The notes below the pieces were generated by a model. The model saw only the letters and a list, made by a program, of their open reading frames with translations. It had not been told where the DNA came from and did not search any database. Of a DNA stretch of 64,000 bases, positions 1-7,557 are shown piece by piece. Each line of letters starts with the position of its first letter. Position 1 is the first letter of the stretch. Made by a program: the position numbers and the translations under genes. This DNA comes from Candidatus Microgenomates bacterium (GTDB lineage Bacteria > Patescibacteria > JACPGU01): assembly GCA_016188915.1 (NCBI GenBank), contig JACPGU010000003.1, positions 66,609 through 130,608 of the forward strand, in the 5' to 3' direction.

Positions 1-2
1 AT

Positions 3-383
3 CCGGGATTCGTTTTTGGGCAAGAGCAGGTCGAATCAACCATTCGACCGGTGGGCGTAAGAAGCTGGAAGGAGCTGCCTTTGGACAGGCGTTTTTCCTG
101 GCTCATCGGGGCTATCAGGGTTCTCCTGGAGGACCAAGCCTCTATTCTGGACAAAGAAAAAAGGATAGGGGATTTGTCTATTTGGGAGCTGGAAAAATGG
201 CTCCAAAAATTGGAGATCGCTCAAATTCAAAATGCTGGAGAAAGTGATCGGGCCTTCAAGCTAAGGCTTGAAGAAATTGCTGAAAAGGCCTTGCTTTGCC
301 TGGAGTCCTTGGCGCAAAGAGCCATAAGACTCAAAGGGCAGAAAGCGACTGTCTTGATGGGGAAAATCCGTCAAGCCTCATAA
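3..383 (+). CDS. hypothetical protein, 5' end outside the window
   Basis: The frame is open without a stop from the left edge, so the GTG at 51 is probably internal and the true start lies upstream. The visible 126 residues are charged and predicted mostly helical (the stretch WELEKWLQKLEIAQIQNAG is typical), with no membrane segment or metal motif. I do not recognise a family. The gene ends 30 bases before a run of hairpins that finishes in an intrinsic terminator, so it is probably the last gene of an upstream operon. The coding call rests on the long open frame and sensible amino-acid composition. Confidence 0.6.
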   Translation, partial: PGFVFGQEQVESTIRPVGVRSWKELPLDRRFSWLIGAIRVLLEDQASILDKEKRIGDLSIWELEKWLQKLEIAQIQNAGESDRAFKLRLEEIAEKALLCLESLAQRAIRLKGQKATVLMGKIRQAS

Positions 384-410
384 ACCTTGTAAATTTCTTT
401 TAGAAAATAT

Positions 411-526
411 CAGACTCCGGACGCCGAACCGGAGTTAACCACGGGAGGTGGTTCGTTATGGGAAATCCAGCGGAGGCGAGCTCCGCATCTTGGCAAAGCC
501 CTCGTTACGGCGACGAGGGTTTTTTG
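411..526 (+). ncRNA. candidate structured RNA of four consecutive hairpins
   Basis: Four compact stem-loops follow one another: ACTCCGG/CCGGAGT (414-420 with 429-435), AACCAC/GTGGTT (437-442 with 448-453), GCGGAG/CTCCGC (470-475 with 481-486) and a terminator hairpin (499-519) with a T run. All stems are perfect. This density exceeds what a simple terminator needs, so it may be a small RNA or a 3'UTR-derived RNA. No known riboswitch consensus was recognised. Confidence 0.4.
499..525 (+). terminator. intrinsic terminator
   Basis: A 7-bp stem CCCTCGT/ACGAGGG with a 7-base loop is followed directly by six T residues. It closes the transcript of the first gene and the candidate structured RNA. 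Confidence 0.8.
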
Positions 527-555
527 TTTCACAACATGTCCGACATATCGGTCGT

Positions 556-583
556 TTGTTGGTAAAGAAAAAAATGATATAAT
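556..583 (+). promoter_or_regulatory. promoter for tRNA-Leu(GAG), probably also pepF
   Basis: TTGTTG, a 16-base spacer and a perfect TATAAT. The expected start near 590 lies about 70 bases before the tRNA. No other promoter-like match was seen between the tRNA and pepF, so they may be co-transcribed. Confidence 0.55.
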
Positions 584-658
584 ATTTGGGCTAGATAATC
601 TTTTTGAAATTTCACTGGAGAAGCGCAAAGACTTTGTAGGCGGTTTGATTTCGTGCTT

Positions 659-741
659 GCTGCGGTGGCGGAATTTGGTATACGCGCATGCTTGAGGTGC
701 ATGTCCCGCAAGGGTTGGAGGTTCGAGTCCTCTCCGCAGCA
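659..741 (+). tRNA. tRNA-Leu (anticodon GAG)
   Basis: Cloverleaf read by hand: acceptor GCTGCGG (659-665) pairs with CCGCAGC (734-740); anticodon stem CATGC/GCATG with loop TTGAGGT gives anticodon GAG at 694-696; a long variable arm typical of leucine tRNAs is present; the T loop is TTCGAGT. The 3' CCA is not encoded, so a CCA-adding enzyme is required. Confidence 0.93.
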
Positions 742-761
742 TTTTAATTAAACTTTTGTTT

Positions 762-2573
762 ATGGCTATAGTCAAAAAAACAACCTGGGACCTTTCGTCT
801 CTTTTGCAAGGAGACAACGATCCTCGTATCGAAGAAAAAAAGAAGGTGATACAAGATGTGGTGGACAAATTTGTCCACCGATGGTCTGATCGGAAAGACT
901 ACCTAGTCGATCCGATCGTCTTGAAAAGCGCCCTGGACGAATACGAAGCTATCATTCATGATTATTATAATGGCGGAGATGTCGGTTATTATTTTTGGTT
1001 ACGTTCCGCTCTAGACCAAAATGATCCGACGATCAAGGCGCGCAATAATCAAACCGAAGAATTCGTCAAAAAAATCGGCAATGAAATGCAGTTTTTTACT
1101 TTGAGAATAGCCAAGATAAAGAAAAGTAATCAGGCTAAATTTTTGGCTCACCCCGATCTTGCTCCTTACCGATATTTTCTGGAAAGGCTTTTCGTTAAGG
1201 CCAAATATCAGCTCTCCGAACCAGAGGAAAAGATAATGACGCTGAAATCGTCCGCCTCGTACGAAAAGTGGGTAGAGATGACGGAAAATTTCTTGGCCAA
1301 AGAAGAAAGAGAAGTCTTGCTCGAGGACGGGAAGGTAGCTAAGAAGACTTTGGACGGAATGGCGGGGATTATCAAAAGTAGAGACAAGAAGGTGCGAGAC
1401 GGGGCAGCCGTGGTGTGGAATGACATCCTGGCCAAATTCGTTGAGGTGGCCGAAGTAGAGATGAACGCTATCTTGGCAGACAAGAAGACAGATGACCAGT
1501 TGCGGGGCTTCGCGCGTCCTGACGAAGCCAGACATGTGTCGGGGAATATTGACAGCGCTACGATAGACACTTTGATTGATACGGTATCTGCTGATTTTCC
1601 GGTAGTGCACCGCTTCTATCGCCTCAAGGCCGATCTCTTGGGTCTGCCACGCCTTGCTTATCATGAAAGGAATCTGGATTATGGCAACCTGGACAAGAAC
1701 TATCTTTTTGATGAAGCGGTTGACTTGGTTGATCGAGCATTTCAAAAACTAGATCCGAAATTTACTGAAATATTTCGGTCCTTTTTGGCTAATGGGCAAA
1801 TAGACGTCTATCCCAACAAGGGAAAATCGGGAGGAGCTTTTTGCGTGCGTTTTGCCAAGAGCAAGCCGACCTTTGTTCTCTTGAATTATAACGAAAAATT
1901 GCGGGATATCATGACCATTGCTCACGAGATGGGACACGCTATCAATAATGAGATGGTGAAAGACAAGCAAAATGCTTTGAATTTCGGCACTTCTTTGTCG
2001 GTCGCGGAAGTGGCCAGCACTTTCATGGAGGACTTTGTTTTGCAAGAAATAACCACTTCCGTCGACGAAGAAACAAAACTGACCATTCTCATGGCGCGAC
2101 TAGACGACGCTGTCTCCGCTATCTATCGGCAGACAGCTTGCTATCTTTTTGAAAAAGAATTGCACGCGCGATTTCGGGAAAAAGGTTATTTGTCCAAGGA
2201 GGAGATTGGACAGATTTTTCAAAAACATATGGCAAGCTATATGGGCGAGGCGGTGGAGCAATCAAAGGGCTCGGAAAATTGGTGGGTTTATTGGAGTCAT
2301 ATTCGTAATTTTTTCTATGTTTATTCTTACGCTTCGGGGCTTTTGATTTCCAAGGCGTTGCAAAATAAGGTGAAAAAAGACCCCGCTTTTATTGTCAAAG
2401 TAAAAGATTTCCTGTCTGCCGGCAAGTCCGAGAGCCCCAAGGATACCTTTGCCAAAATGGGCATTGATATTACGGATAAGAAATTTTGGGAACAGGGTTT
2501 GGCTGAAATTAAGGAGACTTTAGACGAGGCAGAGAAATTAGCACTATCGCTGTCACGCCGTCAAGCGTCATAA
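762..2573 (+). CDS. pepF: M3 family oligoendopeptidase F
   Basis: Predicted cytoplasmic zinc metallopeptidase that cleaves short peptides. The protein (603 residues from ATG 762; TTG at 756 is the alternative) has the usual PepF length. The catalytic motif HEMGH is at residues 388-392 and the third zinc ligand is Glu416 within EVASTFMED, as in the M3 family. The C-terminal third includes the family-typical stretch ending in ...YSYASGLLISKAL. It begins only 20 bases after tRNA-Leu(GAG), has no convincing ribosome-binding site, and converges with the minus-strand tRNA pair. Exact substrate specificity cannot be read from the sequence. Confidence 0.93.
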   Translation: MAIVKKTTWDLSSLLQGDNDPRIEEKKKVIQDVVDKFVHRWSDRKDYLVDPIVLKSALDEYEAIIHDYYNGGDVGYYFWLRSALDQNDPTIKARNNQTEEFVKKIGNEMQFFTLRIAKIKKSNQAKFLAHPDLAPYRYFLERLFVKAKYQLSEPEEKIMTLKSSASYEKWVEMTENFLAKEEREVLLEDGKVAKKTLDGMAGIIKSRDKKVRDGAAVVWNDILAKFVEVAEVEMNAILADKKTDDQLRGFARPDEARHVSGNIDSATIDTLIDTVSADFPVVHRFYRLKADLLGLPRLAYHERNLDYGNLDKNYLFDEAVDLVDRAFQKLDPKFTEIFRSFLANGQIDVYPNKGKSGGAFCVRFAKSKPTFVLLNYNEKLRDIMTIAHEMGHAINNEMVKDKQNALNFGTSLSVAEVASTFMEDFVLQEITTSVDEETKLTILMARLDDAVSAIYRQTACYLFEKELHARFREKGYLSKEEIGQIFQKHMASYMGEAVEQSKGSENWWVYWSHIRNFFYVYSYASGLLISKALQNKVKKDPAFIVKVKDFLSAGKSESPKDTFAKMGIDITDKKFWEQGLAEIKETLDEAEKLALSLSRRQAS

Positions 2574-2587
2574 CCTATTATACGTAA

Positions 2588-2659
2588 TGCCTGGGGGCGG
2601 AATTGAACCACCGACGCCAGCCTCTTCAGGGCTGCGCTCTACCACTGAGCTACCCAGGC
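2588..2659 (-). tRNA. tRNA-Phe (anticodon GAA)
   Basis: On the minus strand the acceptor GCCTGGG pairs with CCCAGGC; the anticodon stem CAGCC/GGCTG encloses loop CTGAAGA, giving GAA. The T loop is TTCAATT. CCA is not encoded. It lies four bases downstream of tRNA-Val in the same transcript. Confidence 0.93.
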
Positions 2660-2663
2660 AAAA

Positions 2664-2737
2664 TGGGCGGTGGGGGATTCGAACCCGCGGCCTTCTCGGT
2701 GTAAACGAGACGCTCTAACCAACTGAGCTAACCGCCC
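2664..2737 (-). tRNA. tRNA-Val (anticodon TAC)
   Basis: Minus-strand cloverleaf: acceptor GGGCGGT with ACCGCCC, anticodon stem TCTCG/CGAGA, loop TTTACAC, anticodon TAC. The T loop is TTCGAAT and CCA is not encoded. First gene of a Val-Phe tRNA pair. Confidence 0.93.
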
Positions 2738-2759
2738 TTGCTTGCAAAATACAAGAGAA

Positions 2760-2788
2760 AGTATACAATAGAAAAAGTCAAAAAACAA
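2760..2788 (-). promoter_or_regulatory. promoter of the tRNA-Val/tRNA-Phe transcript
   Basis: Reading the minus strand, TTGTTT (2788-2783), a 17-base spacer and TATACT (2765-2760). The start would fall about 16 bases before tRNA-Val. Confidence 0.55.
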
Positions 2789-2807
2789 CCACCTCTTATT
2801 TTTCCAT

Positions 2808-2934
2808 GGCGTTAAGCATTGTGACAGAATGTTGTCAAAGAACAAAACTGTCAACAGCGCCTGAAGATATTGCACTTCAAACTATCATATATCATCTACT
2901 TCTTATCTGAATTTATTATCTATAGCTTAACGCC
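2808..2934. repeat. widely spaced inverted repeat ending at a start codon
   Basis: GGCGTTAAGC at 2808-2817 is the perfect reverse complement of GCTTAACGCC at 2925-2934, separated by 107 bases. The right arm ends three bases before the ATG of the methyltransferase gene, so pairing in the mRNA could restrict initiation. It could equally be a pair of repeats of unrelated origin. Confidence 0.5.
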
Positions 2935-2937
2935 ACG

Positions 2938-3537
2938 ATGGTTCAGACACAAAAACACAATTTTCGTTTGCTGGATATGGAGGGCGATGGTCTTTTGCGC
3001 GCGCAGAAAGGACCTAATACACCGAGATCTATTTTGATAGCCGTTGGCATAGAAAAAGGAGAAACAGTGGTGGATTTTGGTTGTGGAGTAGGTTATTTTT
3101 TGCCAGAATTGGCTGCTATAGTGGGCGATGATGGCAAGATTATTGCCATTGACATAGATAGCGAAGCCTTGACGGCTGCTAAAGCGCAAGTAATGAAAGC
3201 AGGGCATAAAAATATTTATGGTATGCAAGCGGATTTGACCCTACCTTCAGCTACTGGTTTGGCAAAAGACTCCATAGACGCGGTTTTGATAATCAATTTG
3301 CTTTATCTGGTAAAAAATAAAAAAGCAGTCCTGAAGGAAGCAGCAAGAATTTTGCGACCAGGCGGCAGATTGGCGGTAATGGAATGGTCGGAAAAAGGTC
3401 CCCACGAAGGGTTGGAAAAAGATCAATATCTGTCTTTTGCCGATATCAAAAAAATTTGCGACGATTTGGGGCTTTCTTCTTTGCGCCGTTTTGAGTCTGG
3501 TCTTTCTCACGAAACTTTCATTTTTGAAAAAAAATAA
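2938..3537 (+). CDS. class I SAM-dependent methyltransferase
   Basis: A 199-residue protein with a Rossmann-type methyltransferase fold. The glycine-rich SAM-binding motif VVDFGCGVGYF lies near residues 41-51, followed by an acidic residue after the second strand (IIAIDIDSEAL) and the post-I motif region ending in LRPGGRLAVMEW. The arrangement resembles UbiE/Methyltransf_11 enzymes, but the substrate is not predictable. No Shine-Dalgarno sequence precedes ATG 2938; an inverted-repeat arm abuts it instead. A small membrane protein gene follows 25 bases later and may be co-transcribed. Confidence 0.85.
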   Translation: MVQTQKHNFRLLDMEGDGLLRAQKGPNTPRSILIAVGIEKGETVVDFGCGVGYFLPELAAIVGDDGKIIAIDIDSEALTAAKAQVMKAGHKNIYGMQADLTLPSATGLAKDSIDAVLIINLLYLVKNKKAVLKEAARILRPGGRLAVMEWSEKGPHEGLEKDQYLSFADIKKICDDLGLSSLRRFESGLSHETFIFEKK

Positions 3538-3562
3538 CTTATCAATTATTATTTGAACACTT

Positions 3563-3979
3563 ATGTCATGGCAAAATATTAAAATATTTTTTTCTCCGCG
3601 CTATCTATTCAACCCTTATCCGAGCTATGATATGAAATTGATGCCTTATCTATTGATTTTTTTTGGAATTCTGCTATTATTGTCTATTGTATCTTTTATT
3701 CTGGTGGTCAAGAAGAAAAAAATGCCAGAAAGCGCTATTTGGCTTCGCCTCCAATCTTGGAGCGGTTGGAGCGCCGGTATCGGCTTGGTCCTTCTTTTTT
3801 TTCGCTATGAAGGAATAGTTTATCTATCAATGAGGCTTTTGCTTTTTGCTTGGATAGTGATTGTTTTGATCTGGGGAGTATCGCATATTTTTTTCTACCA
3901 CAAAAAATATCCAGCCATCAAAGCTGATTTCATAATCAAAAAAGGCAAAGAAAAATATTTTACTAGACGCAAAAAATAA
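3563..3979 (+). CDS. small integral membrane protein of unknown function
   Basis: A 138-residue hydrophobic protein. Three membrane-spanning stretches are visible, at about residues 28-49 (LMPYLLIFFGILLLLSIVSF), 68-83 and 86-112, and the C-terminus is short and lysine-rich (KEKYFTRRKK), suggesting a cytoplasmic tail by the positive-inside rule. No family was recognised. It sits between the methyltransferase and ribosomal protein S1 genes, 22 bases before the latter, so it may be part of the same transcript. Confidence 0.7.
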   Translation: MSWQNIKIFFSPRYLFNPYPSYDMKLMPYLLIFFGILLLLSIVSFILVVKKKKMPESAIWLRLQSWSGWSAGIGLVLLFFRYEGIVYLSMRLLLFAWIVIVLIWGVSHIFFYHKKYPAIKADFIIKKGKEKYFTRRKK

Positions 3980-4001
3980 TATTAGTAATTTTTATTAGTA
4001 A

Positions 4002-5366
4002 ATGACTACCGAAACTTCTGAAAAAGAAATTATTTCTGGCGGGCTGATCCCAATGGAGATGCTCCTCAAAGATCTCGGAGGAGCAATAAAAATCTACAAA
4101 TCAGGCGACTCTGTCGATGCTGTGGTAGAAAAAGTTAGCAAAAATAAAGTTTTTGTCATTATTGACAATCGTATCAATGGCATTGTTGGTGGCAAAGAAT
4201 TACTCTACGACCCACAATTCGTCAAGGGATTAAAAAAAGGCGACAAAATAACCGCCTTTGTTCTCTATCCCGAAGACGATGATGGCACAATGCTTTTGTC
4301 TCTGCGCCGCGCTGGCAGAGATAGTATTTGGTCTGGTCTTGCTAAAAAATATGAAGATAAAGAGAAAATTTCGGTAGTAGTCACCGATGCCAACAAAGGT
4401 GGTCTAATCATAGAAATGGGCGGAGTCAAAGGTTTTTTGCCTGTCTCCCAGCTATCGGCCGAACACTATCCTCGAGTTGAAGGTGGCAACAAAGACGAGA
4501 TTTTGACTCGCCTGAACGCTTTGGTGGGTAAGCCGATTGATGTCAAAATTATGGCGCTGGACAAACCGAGCAGTAAATTAATTTTTTCCGAAAGAGAAGC
4601 CATCGGTAATCGCGACATTCCTGACACGATAAATATCGGCGATCAGGTAGAGGGCAAGGTGACAGGTATTGTTGATTTTGGCTTTTTTGTCGACGTCAAA
4701 GGTGTGGAAGGCTTGGTTCATATTTCGGAAATTTCTTGGGCCAAGGTAGATGACATTAACGACTTTGTCAAAACTGGAGATAAATTGAAATTAAAAATTA
4801 TCGATATTGAAAATAGCCGTTTGTCTTTGTCTATGAAGCGTTTGCAAGAGGATCCCTGGAAAAATATGGTCAAAGAGCTGAAAGTGGGGGACAAGGTGAT
4901 GGGGTCGGTAGCGCGCTTGACTCCCTATGGCGCTTTTGTAAAATTGTCATTGGGCGAGGGAAATATAGTGGATGCCTTGGTCCATATCTCTGAAATATCC
5001 AGCAAAAGACTGGCTGATCCTTCGGAAATTTTGAAATTGGGCGAAGAGAAACAATTCAAGATTTTATCTATTGAGCCCGATCAGCACAGACTATCTTTGA
5101 GTCTGAAGGCGTTGGAGCCAGGAGCTAATAAATCCAGCAAGAAAGAAACGATTGAGGCAATGATGGCCGAAGAAGCTGTTGCCAAAACAAGTAAGCAATT
5201 AAGCAAAAAAGCAATTAAGCAAGAGGAGAAAACAGAAGAATCAGTAACCGTGCCGGAAGAAGAGTCTCTCGAAGAAAAGCCAGTGAAGGCCAAAAAGGGC
5301 AAAGCAGAAAAGAAAGAAAAACCCGCCAAAGAGGCGAAAGCGAAGAAAGTGGCGAAGAAGAAATAG
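4002..5366 (+). CDS. rpsA: 30S ribosomal protein S1 homologue with four S1 domains
   Basis: An RNA-binding protein of 454 residues that helps the 30S subunit engage mRNA. Four S1/OB-fold repeats are visible at about residues 31-101, 113-199, 212-282 and 296-370; the third and fourth carry the classic GFFVDVKGVEGLVHISEIS and GAFVKLSLGEG...VHISEIS signatures. Residues 375-454 form a low-complexity lysine/glutamate/alanine-rich tail. This four-repeat form is shorter than the six-repeat proteobacterial protein, as is common outside that phylum. It is followed by a repeat-rich 33-base gap and the YlxR-like gene. Confidence 0.88.
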   Translation: MTTETSEKEIISGGLIPMEMLLKDLGGAIKIYKSGDSVDAVVEKVSKNKVFVIIDNRINGIVGGKELLYDPQFVKGLKKGDKITAFVLYPEDDDGTMLLSLRRAGRDSIWSGLAKKYEDKEKISVVVTDANKGGLIIEMGGVKGFLPVSQLSAEHYPRVEGGNKDEILTRLNALVGKPIDVKIMALDKPSSKLIFSEREAIGNRDIPDTINIGDQVEGKVTGIVDFGFFVDVKGVEGLVHISEISWAKVDDINDFVKTGDKLKLKIIDIENSRLSLSMKRLQEDPWKNMVKELKVGDKVMGSVARLTPYGAFVKLSLGEGNIVDALVHISEISSKRLADPSEILKLGEEKQFKILSIEPDQHRLSLSLKALEPGANKSSKKETIEAMMAEEAVAKTSKQLSKKAIKQEEKTEESVTVPEEESLEEKPVKAKKGKAEKKEKPAKEAKAKKVAKKK

Positions 5367-5399
5367 ACAGGGGCCTAAAGCTCAAAATCTAAAGCTCAA

Positions 5400-5720
5400 A
5401 TGTCAAACCTTGCCTACCGGCAGGCAGGTCAAGCTCAAAGTTCAAAACCGCAAAGGACTTGCGCCATCTGCCGGGCAAAAAAAGAGAAAAAAGAGCTTTT
5501 TCGTTTTACTTGCCCTGAGCGTGTCGAAGGGTTAAAAGACGGGGGAGTTCTTTTTGATAAAGAGCAGAAGATCTCGGCTCGCGGATTTTATATCTGCGGA
5601 AAAGAGTGCTGGGAGATGGCGCGTAAAAAAAAGCGGAAAATAAAATATAATTCGGTGGCTAAACCAGCGAAAATGGTCTTGTTGCCTGACAAGGGGTTTG
5701 AGGAAATGGTGGAGAAATAG
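5400..5720 (+). CDS. YlxR-family (DUF448) putative RNA-binding protein
   Basis: A 106-residue protein with the YlxR signature: RTCAICRAKKEKKELFRF, then GGVLFDKEQKISARGFYIC and ECW..., which gives two cysteine pairs. YlxR proteins are small nucleic-acid-binding proteins usually encoded with translation genes, consistent with the adjacent S1 gene. Two features are odd. The first 18 or so residues are encoded by low-complexity and palindromic repeat sequence (5400-5450), and an extra CPERVEGL segment at residues 38-45 is encoded by a 19-bp palindromic repeat (5513-5531) exactly where the family normally passes straight from FRF/FV to the DGG turn. The real start may be a later codon. Confidence 0.8.
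   Translation: MSNLAYRQAGQAQSSKPQRTCAICRAKKEKKELFRFTCPERVEGLKDGGVLFDKEQKISARGFYICGKECWEMARKKKRKIKYNSVAKPAKMVLLPDKGFEEMVEK
5408..5430. repeat. palindromic CPR-type repeat in the YlxR N-terminus
   Basis: An imperfect palindrome built around GCCTACCGGCAGGC (a TGCC/GGCA stem with an ACCGG-containing centre), flanked by CTCAAA-type low-complexity repeats. It is read as codons 4-10 of the YlxR-like protein. Confidence 0.5.
5513..5531. repeat. interspersed repeat CCCTGAGCGTGTCGAAGGG inside a coding region
   Basis: A 19-bp element with complementary ends (CCCT/AGGG and an inner GC pair), closely resembling the CCCTGAGC-N-GTCGAAGGG repeat common between genes in many bacterial genomes. Here it is in frame and encodes PERVEG. 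Confidence 0.6.
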
Positions 5721-5732
5721 TATAATATCCAA

Positions 5733-5838
5733 TGAAACAATTTTATAATTTTTAATTTTATAATTTTTGAAACAATCCCTTAATTTCTAATGTTTAAAAC
5801 ATTCATTAAAAATTAAAAATTCAAAAATTAAAAATTTC
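5733..5838. repeat. AT-rich inverted repeats upstream of the hydrolase
   Basis: Between YlxR and the metallo-hydrolase the sequence is almost pure A/T and consists of TTTATAATTTTTAATTTT units on the left and their complements (AAAAATTAAAAATTC) on the right, able to form a long weak hairpin. No gene is present. It ends just before a strong AGGAGG ribosome-binding site. Confidence 0.5.
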
Positions 5839-5850
5839 CCAGGAGGTTTT

Positions 5851-6495
5851 ATGGAAATAAAATGGCACGGACAATCATGTTTTGAAATCAAGGGGAAAAG
5901 CGTAGTGGTCGCGACCGATCCTTATAGTGAAGAAATCGGCTTGAAATTGCCGAAAATTAAGGCCGATGTGGTAACGGTCAGTCATGGGCATTACGACCAC
6001 AAAAATGTGGAAGCATTACAGAAAGAAAACGCGGAAATTTTCGTGGCGGAGAATCCGGGTGGTTACGAGGTGAAAGGCGTACTGCTCGAAGGAATCGCTT
6101 CTTTTCACGACGACAAAGGCGGAACGCTGCGTGGCCCCAACACTATTTTTGATATCAAAATGGACGGAGTGACTATTTGCCATCTGGGCGATCTTGGACA
6201 CGAATTGTCAGAAGATTTGGTAGAAAGTGTGGACGGCGTGGATATTCTCCTCGTTCCGGTCGGTGGCACTTACACCCTTGACGCTAAATTGGCGGCCAAG
6301 GTAGTGGGCGATATTGAACCCAGAATAGTTATCCCGATGCATTGCCAGATTGACGGGTTGAAAATTGATTTGGACTCTGTTGATAAATTCATCAAAGAAT
6401 TGGGCGTAGAAGCCGAAAAAATGGATTCTTTCAAATTTGACAAAAAAGATTTGCCGGTGGAAGGAATGAGGCTCGTTATTCTAGCTTGTAGCTAG
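5851..6495 (+). CDS. MBL-fold metal-dependent hydrolase (UlaG-like)
   Basis: A 214-residue metallo-beta-lactamase-fold protein of the UlaG/COG2220 type. The metal motif SHGHYDH gives His45, His47, Asp49 and His50; His111/Asp114 (ICHLGDLGH) and a late histidine in IPMHCQ complete the two-metal site. A strong AGGAGG Shine-Dalgarno at 5841-5846 sets ATG 5851. Family members hydrolyse phosphodiesters or cyclic lactone-phosphates; the substrate here is unknown. The last codons and the stop lie inside a perfect 15-bp hairpin (6472-6504), so the C-terminal LVILACS is partly dictated by a palindrome. tRNA-Leu(TAA) follows 21 bases later. Confidence 0.88.
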   Translation: MEIKWHGQSCFEIKGKSVVVATDPYSEEIGLKLPKIKADVVTVSHGHYDHKNVEALQKENAEIFVAENPGGYEVKGVLLEGIASFHDDKGGTLRGPNTIFDIKMDGVTICHLGDLGHELSEDLVESVDGVDILLVPVGGTYTLDAKLAAKVVGDIEPRIVIPMHCQIDGLKIDLDSVDKFIKELGVEAEKMDSFKFDKKDLPVEGMRLVILACS

Positions 6496-6504
6496 AATAA
6501 CGAG
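6472..6504. repeat. 15-bp perfect hairpin overlapping a stop codon
   Basis: CTCGTTATTCTAGCT (6472-6486) pairs perfectly with 6490-6504 around a TGT loop. The hydrolase stop TAG (6493-6495) lies in the right arm. No T run follows, so it is not a classical terminator; a REP-like element or an RNA-processing/stability hairpin is more likely. Confidence 0.65.
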
Positions 6505-6516
6505 AAATAACAAAAT

Positions 6517-6602
6517 GCCCGGGTGGCGGAACTGGTGTACGCGGCGGACTTAAAATCCGTAGCCCTTAATCGGGCTTGTGGGTTCAAATCCCACCCCGGG
6601 CA
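6517..6602 (+). tRNA. tRNA-Leu (anticodon TAA)
   Basis: Acceptor GCCCGGG (6517-6523) pairs with CCCGGGC (6595-6601). Anticodon stem GCGGA/TCCGT with loop CTTAAAA gives TAA. A long variable arm (CCTTAATCGGG region) marks a class II tRNA. The T loop is TTCAAAT and CCA is not encoded. Confidence 0.93.
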
Positions 6603-6643
6603 TTCTGAAAAAATATAAAACCATCCGAGTAAATGAGCCATAT

Positions 6644-7477
6644 ATGGATAACTACAAAGGCGATATTATTGAAGAATCTTTGGAAAACAGAGATGTTCTC
6701 AAAGAAGTAAATATAATTTCAACGAAAGTTGAAAAAGTTACGGAAGAACATCAAACGCCGTGGCTTTCACGATGGACTTTAGACACTATTGAAGTTGAGG
6801 AAGATAAAGCGAGTGATTTAGCTGAGAAATTAAGCAAGGCGCTTGATCCAGAGCACGGCTGGTATATTGACTACCGAAATTACAAATATCATTTTGTTAT
6901 TTTCAAAAATAGAGTTTTAAAACTGGATCGCAGTAAAAAATCTGATTACGACGACATGATCAAATATGGTTTGTCTGTCGGCACGCCAGATTATCAGTTG
7001 CCGAACTTTGCCGATTTGCCTATTGATGTTTTAGACGCTTTCTTACGAGAGGCGAATTTGAATACTTACGCTAACGAAAATATCAAAAAAGCGTCTTCGC
7101 TCCGTCCGGGTTCCAGCGACTATCATTTTGAAAAAGGCGATCTGACTTATCACGACACTTACTTTGGCGCTACTAAATTTGTTGGCGAAGAAATCGTTTA
7201 TAAAAGTGGCAAACCAGCTTGGGGCATGAATTACTACGGCTTTACGCTTGATAATGAGATAAGCGAGGGCTTATTTGACGCAATTTTGCGTCCAGCCCTG
7301 ATGTCTGGTTCGGGCGACAATATACCAGTTCGTGGACCGAAAGAATTCGTGAATGGAGACTGGAAATACACTTTTGACGCTGAGGGCGATTTAACAAACT
7401 TCACAGGCGTAGAGGAAATTTCTAAAAATGGCAAAGTGGTTTGTCGGTTATACTGCCACGGCGGATTTATTGAATAA
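6644..7477 (+). CDS. DUF5680-domain protein
   Basis: A 277-residue protein from ATG 6644. An in-frame upstream TTG at 6578 lies inside tRNA-Leu and is rejected. The N-terminal half (through HGWYIDYRNYKYHFVIFKNRV and GTPDYQLP) is a conserved module often seen ahead of the C-terminal domain. From about residue 140 the DUF5680 signature is clear: RPGSSDYHFEKGDLTYHDTY, then FVGEEIVYKSGKPAWGMNYY and RGPKEF...GVEEI.KNGK. The biochemical role is unknown; relatives are found fused to HTH domains elsewhere. No membrane segment is visible. The gene shows no obvious partner; it sits between a tRNA and a short coupled ORF pair. Confidence 0.8.
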   Translation: MDNYKGDIIEESLENRDVLKEVNIISTKVEKVTEEHQTPWLSRWTLDTIEVEEDKASDLAEKLSKALDPEHGWYIDYRNYKYHFVIFKNRVLKLDRSKKSDYDDMIKYGLSVGTPDYQLPNFADLPIDVLDAFLREANLNTYANENIKKASSLRPGSSDYHFEKGDLTYHDTYFGATKFVGEEIVYKSGKPAWGMNYYGFTLDNEISEGLFDAILRPALMSGSGDNIPVRGPKEFVNGDWKYTFDAEGDLTNFTGVEEISKNGKVVCRLYCHGGFIE

Positions 7478-7557
7478 AATCAACGGAAGATTTTTATTAG
7501 CAAGAAAGGAATTAAAAAACACCTCAACGCCCGAAGTTGGGGGAAGGATAATATCCT

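Noticed and set aside
410..868. Long minus-strand open frame
   Set aside because: It runs across the structured RNA, the tRNA-Leu gene and the start of pepF, and its composition is not protein-like.
1011..1745. 244-codon minus-strand open frame inside pepF
   Set aside because: It is wholly antisense to a clearly conserved metallopeptidase, with no ribosome-binding site or recognisable domain.
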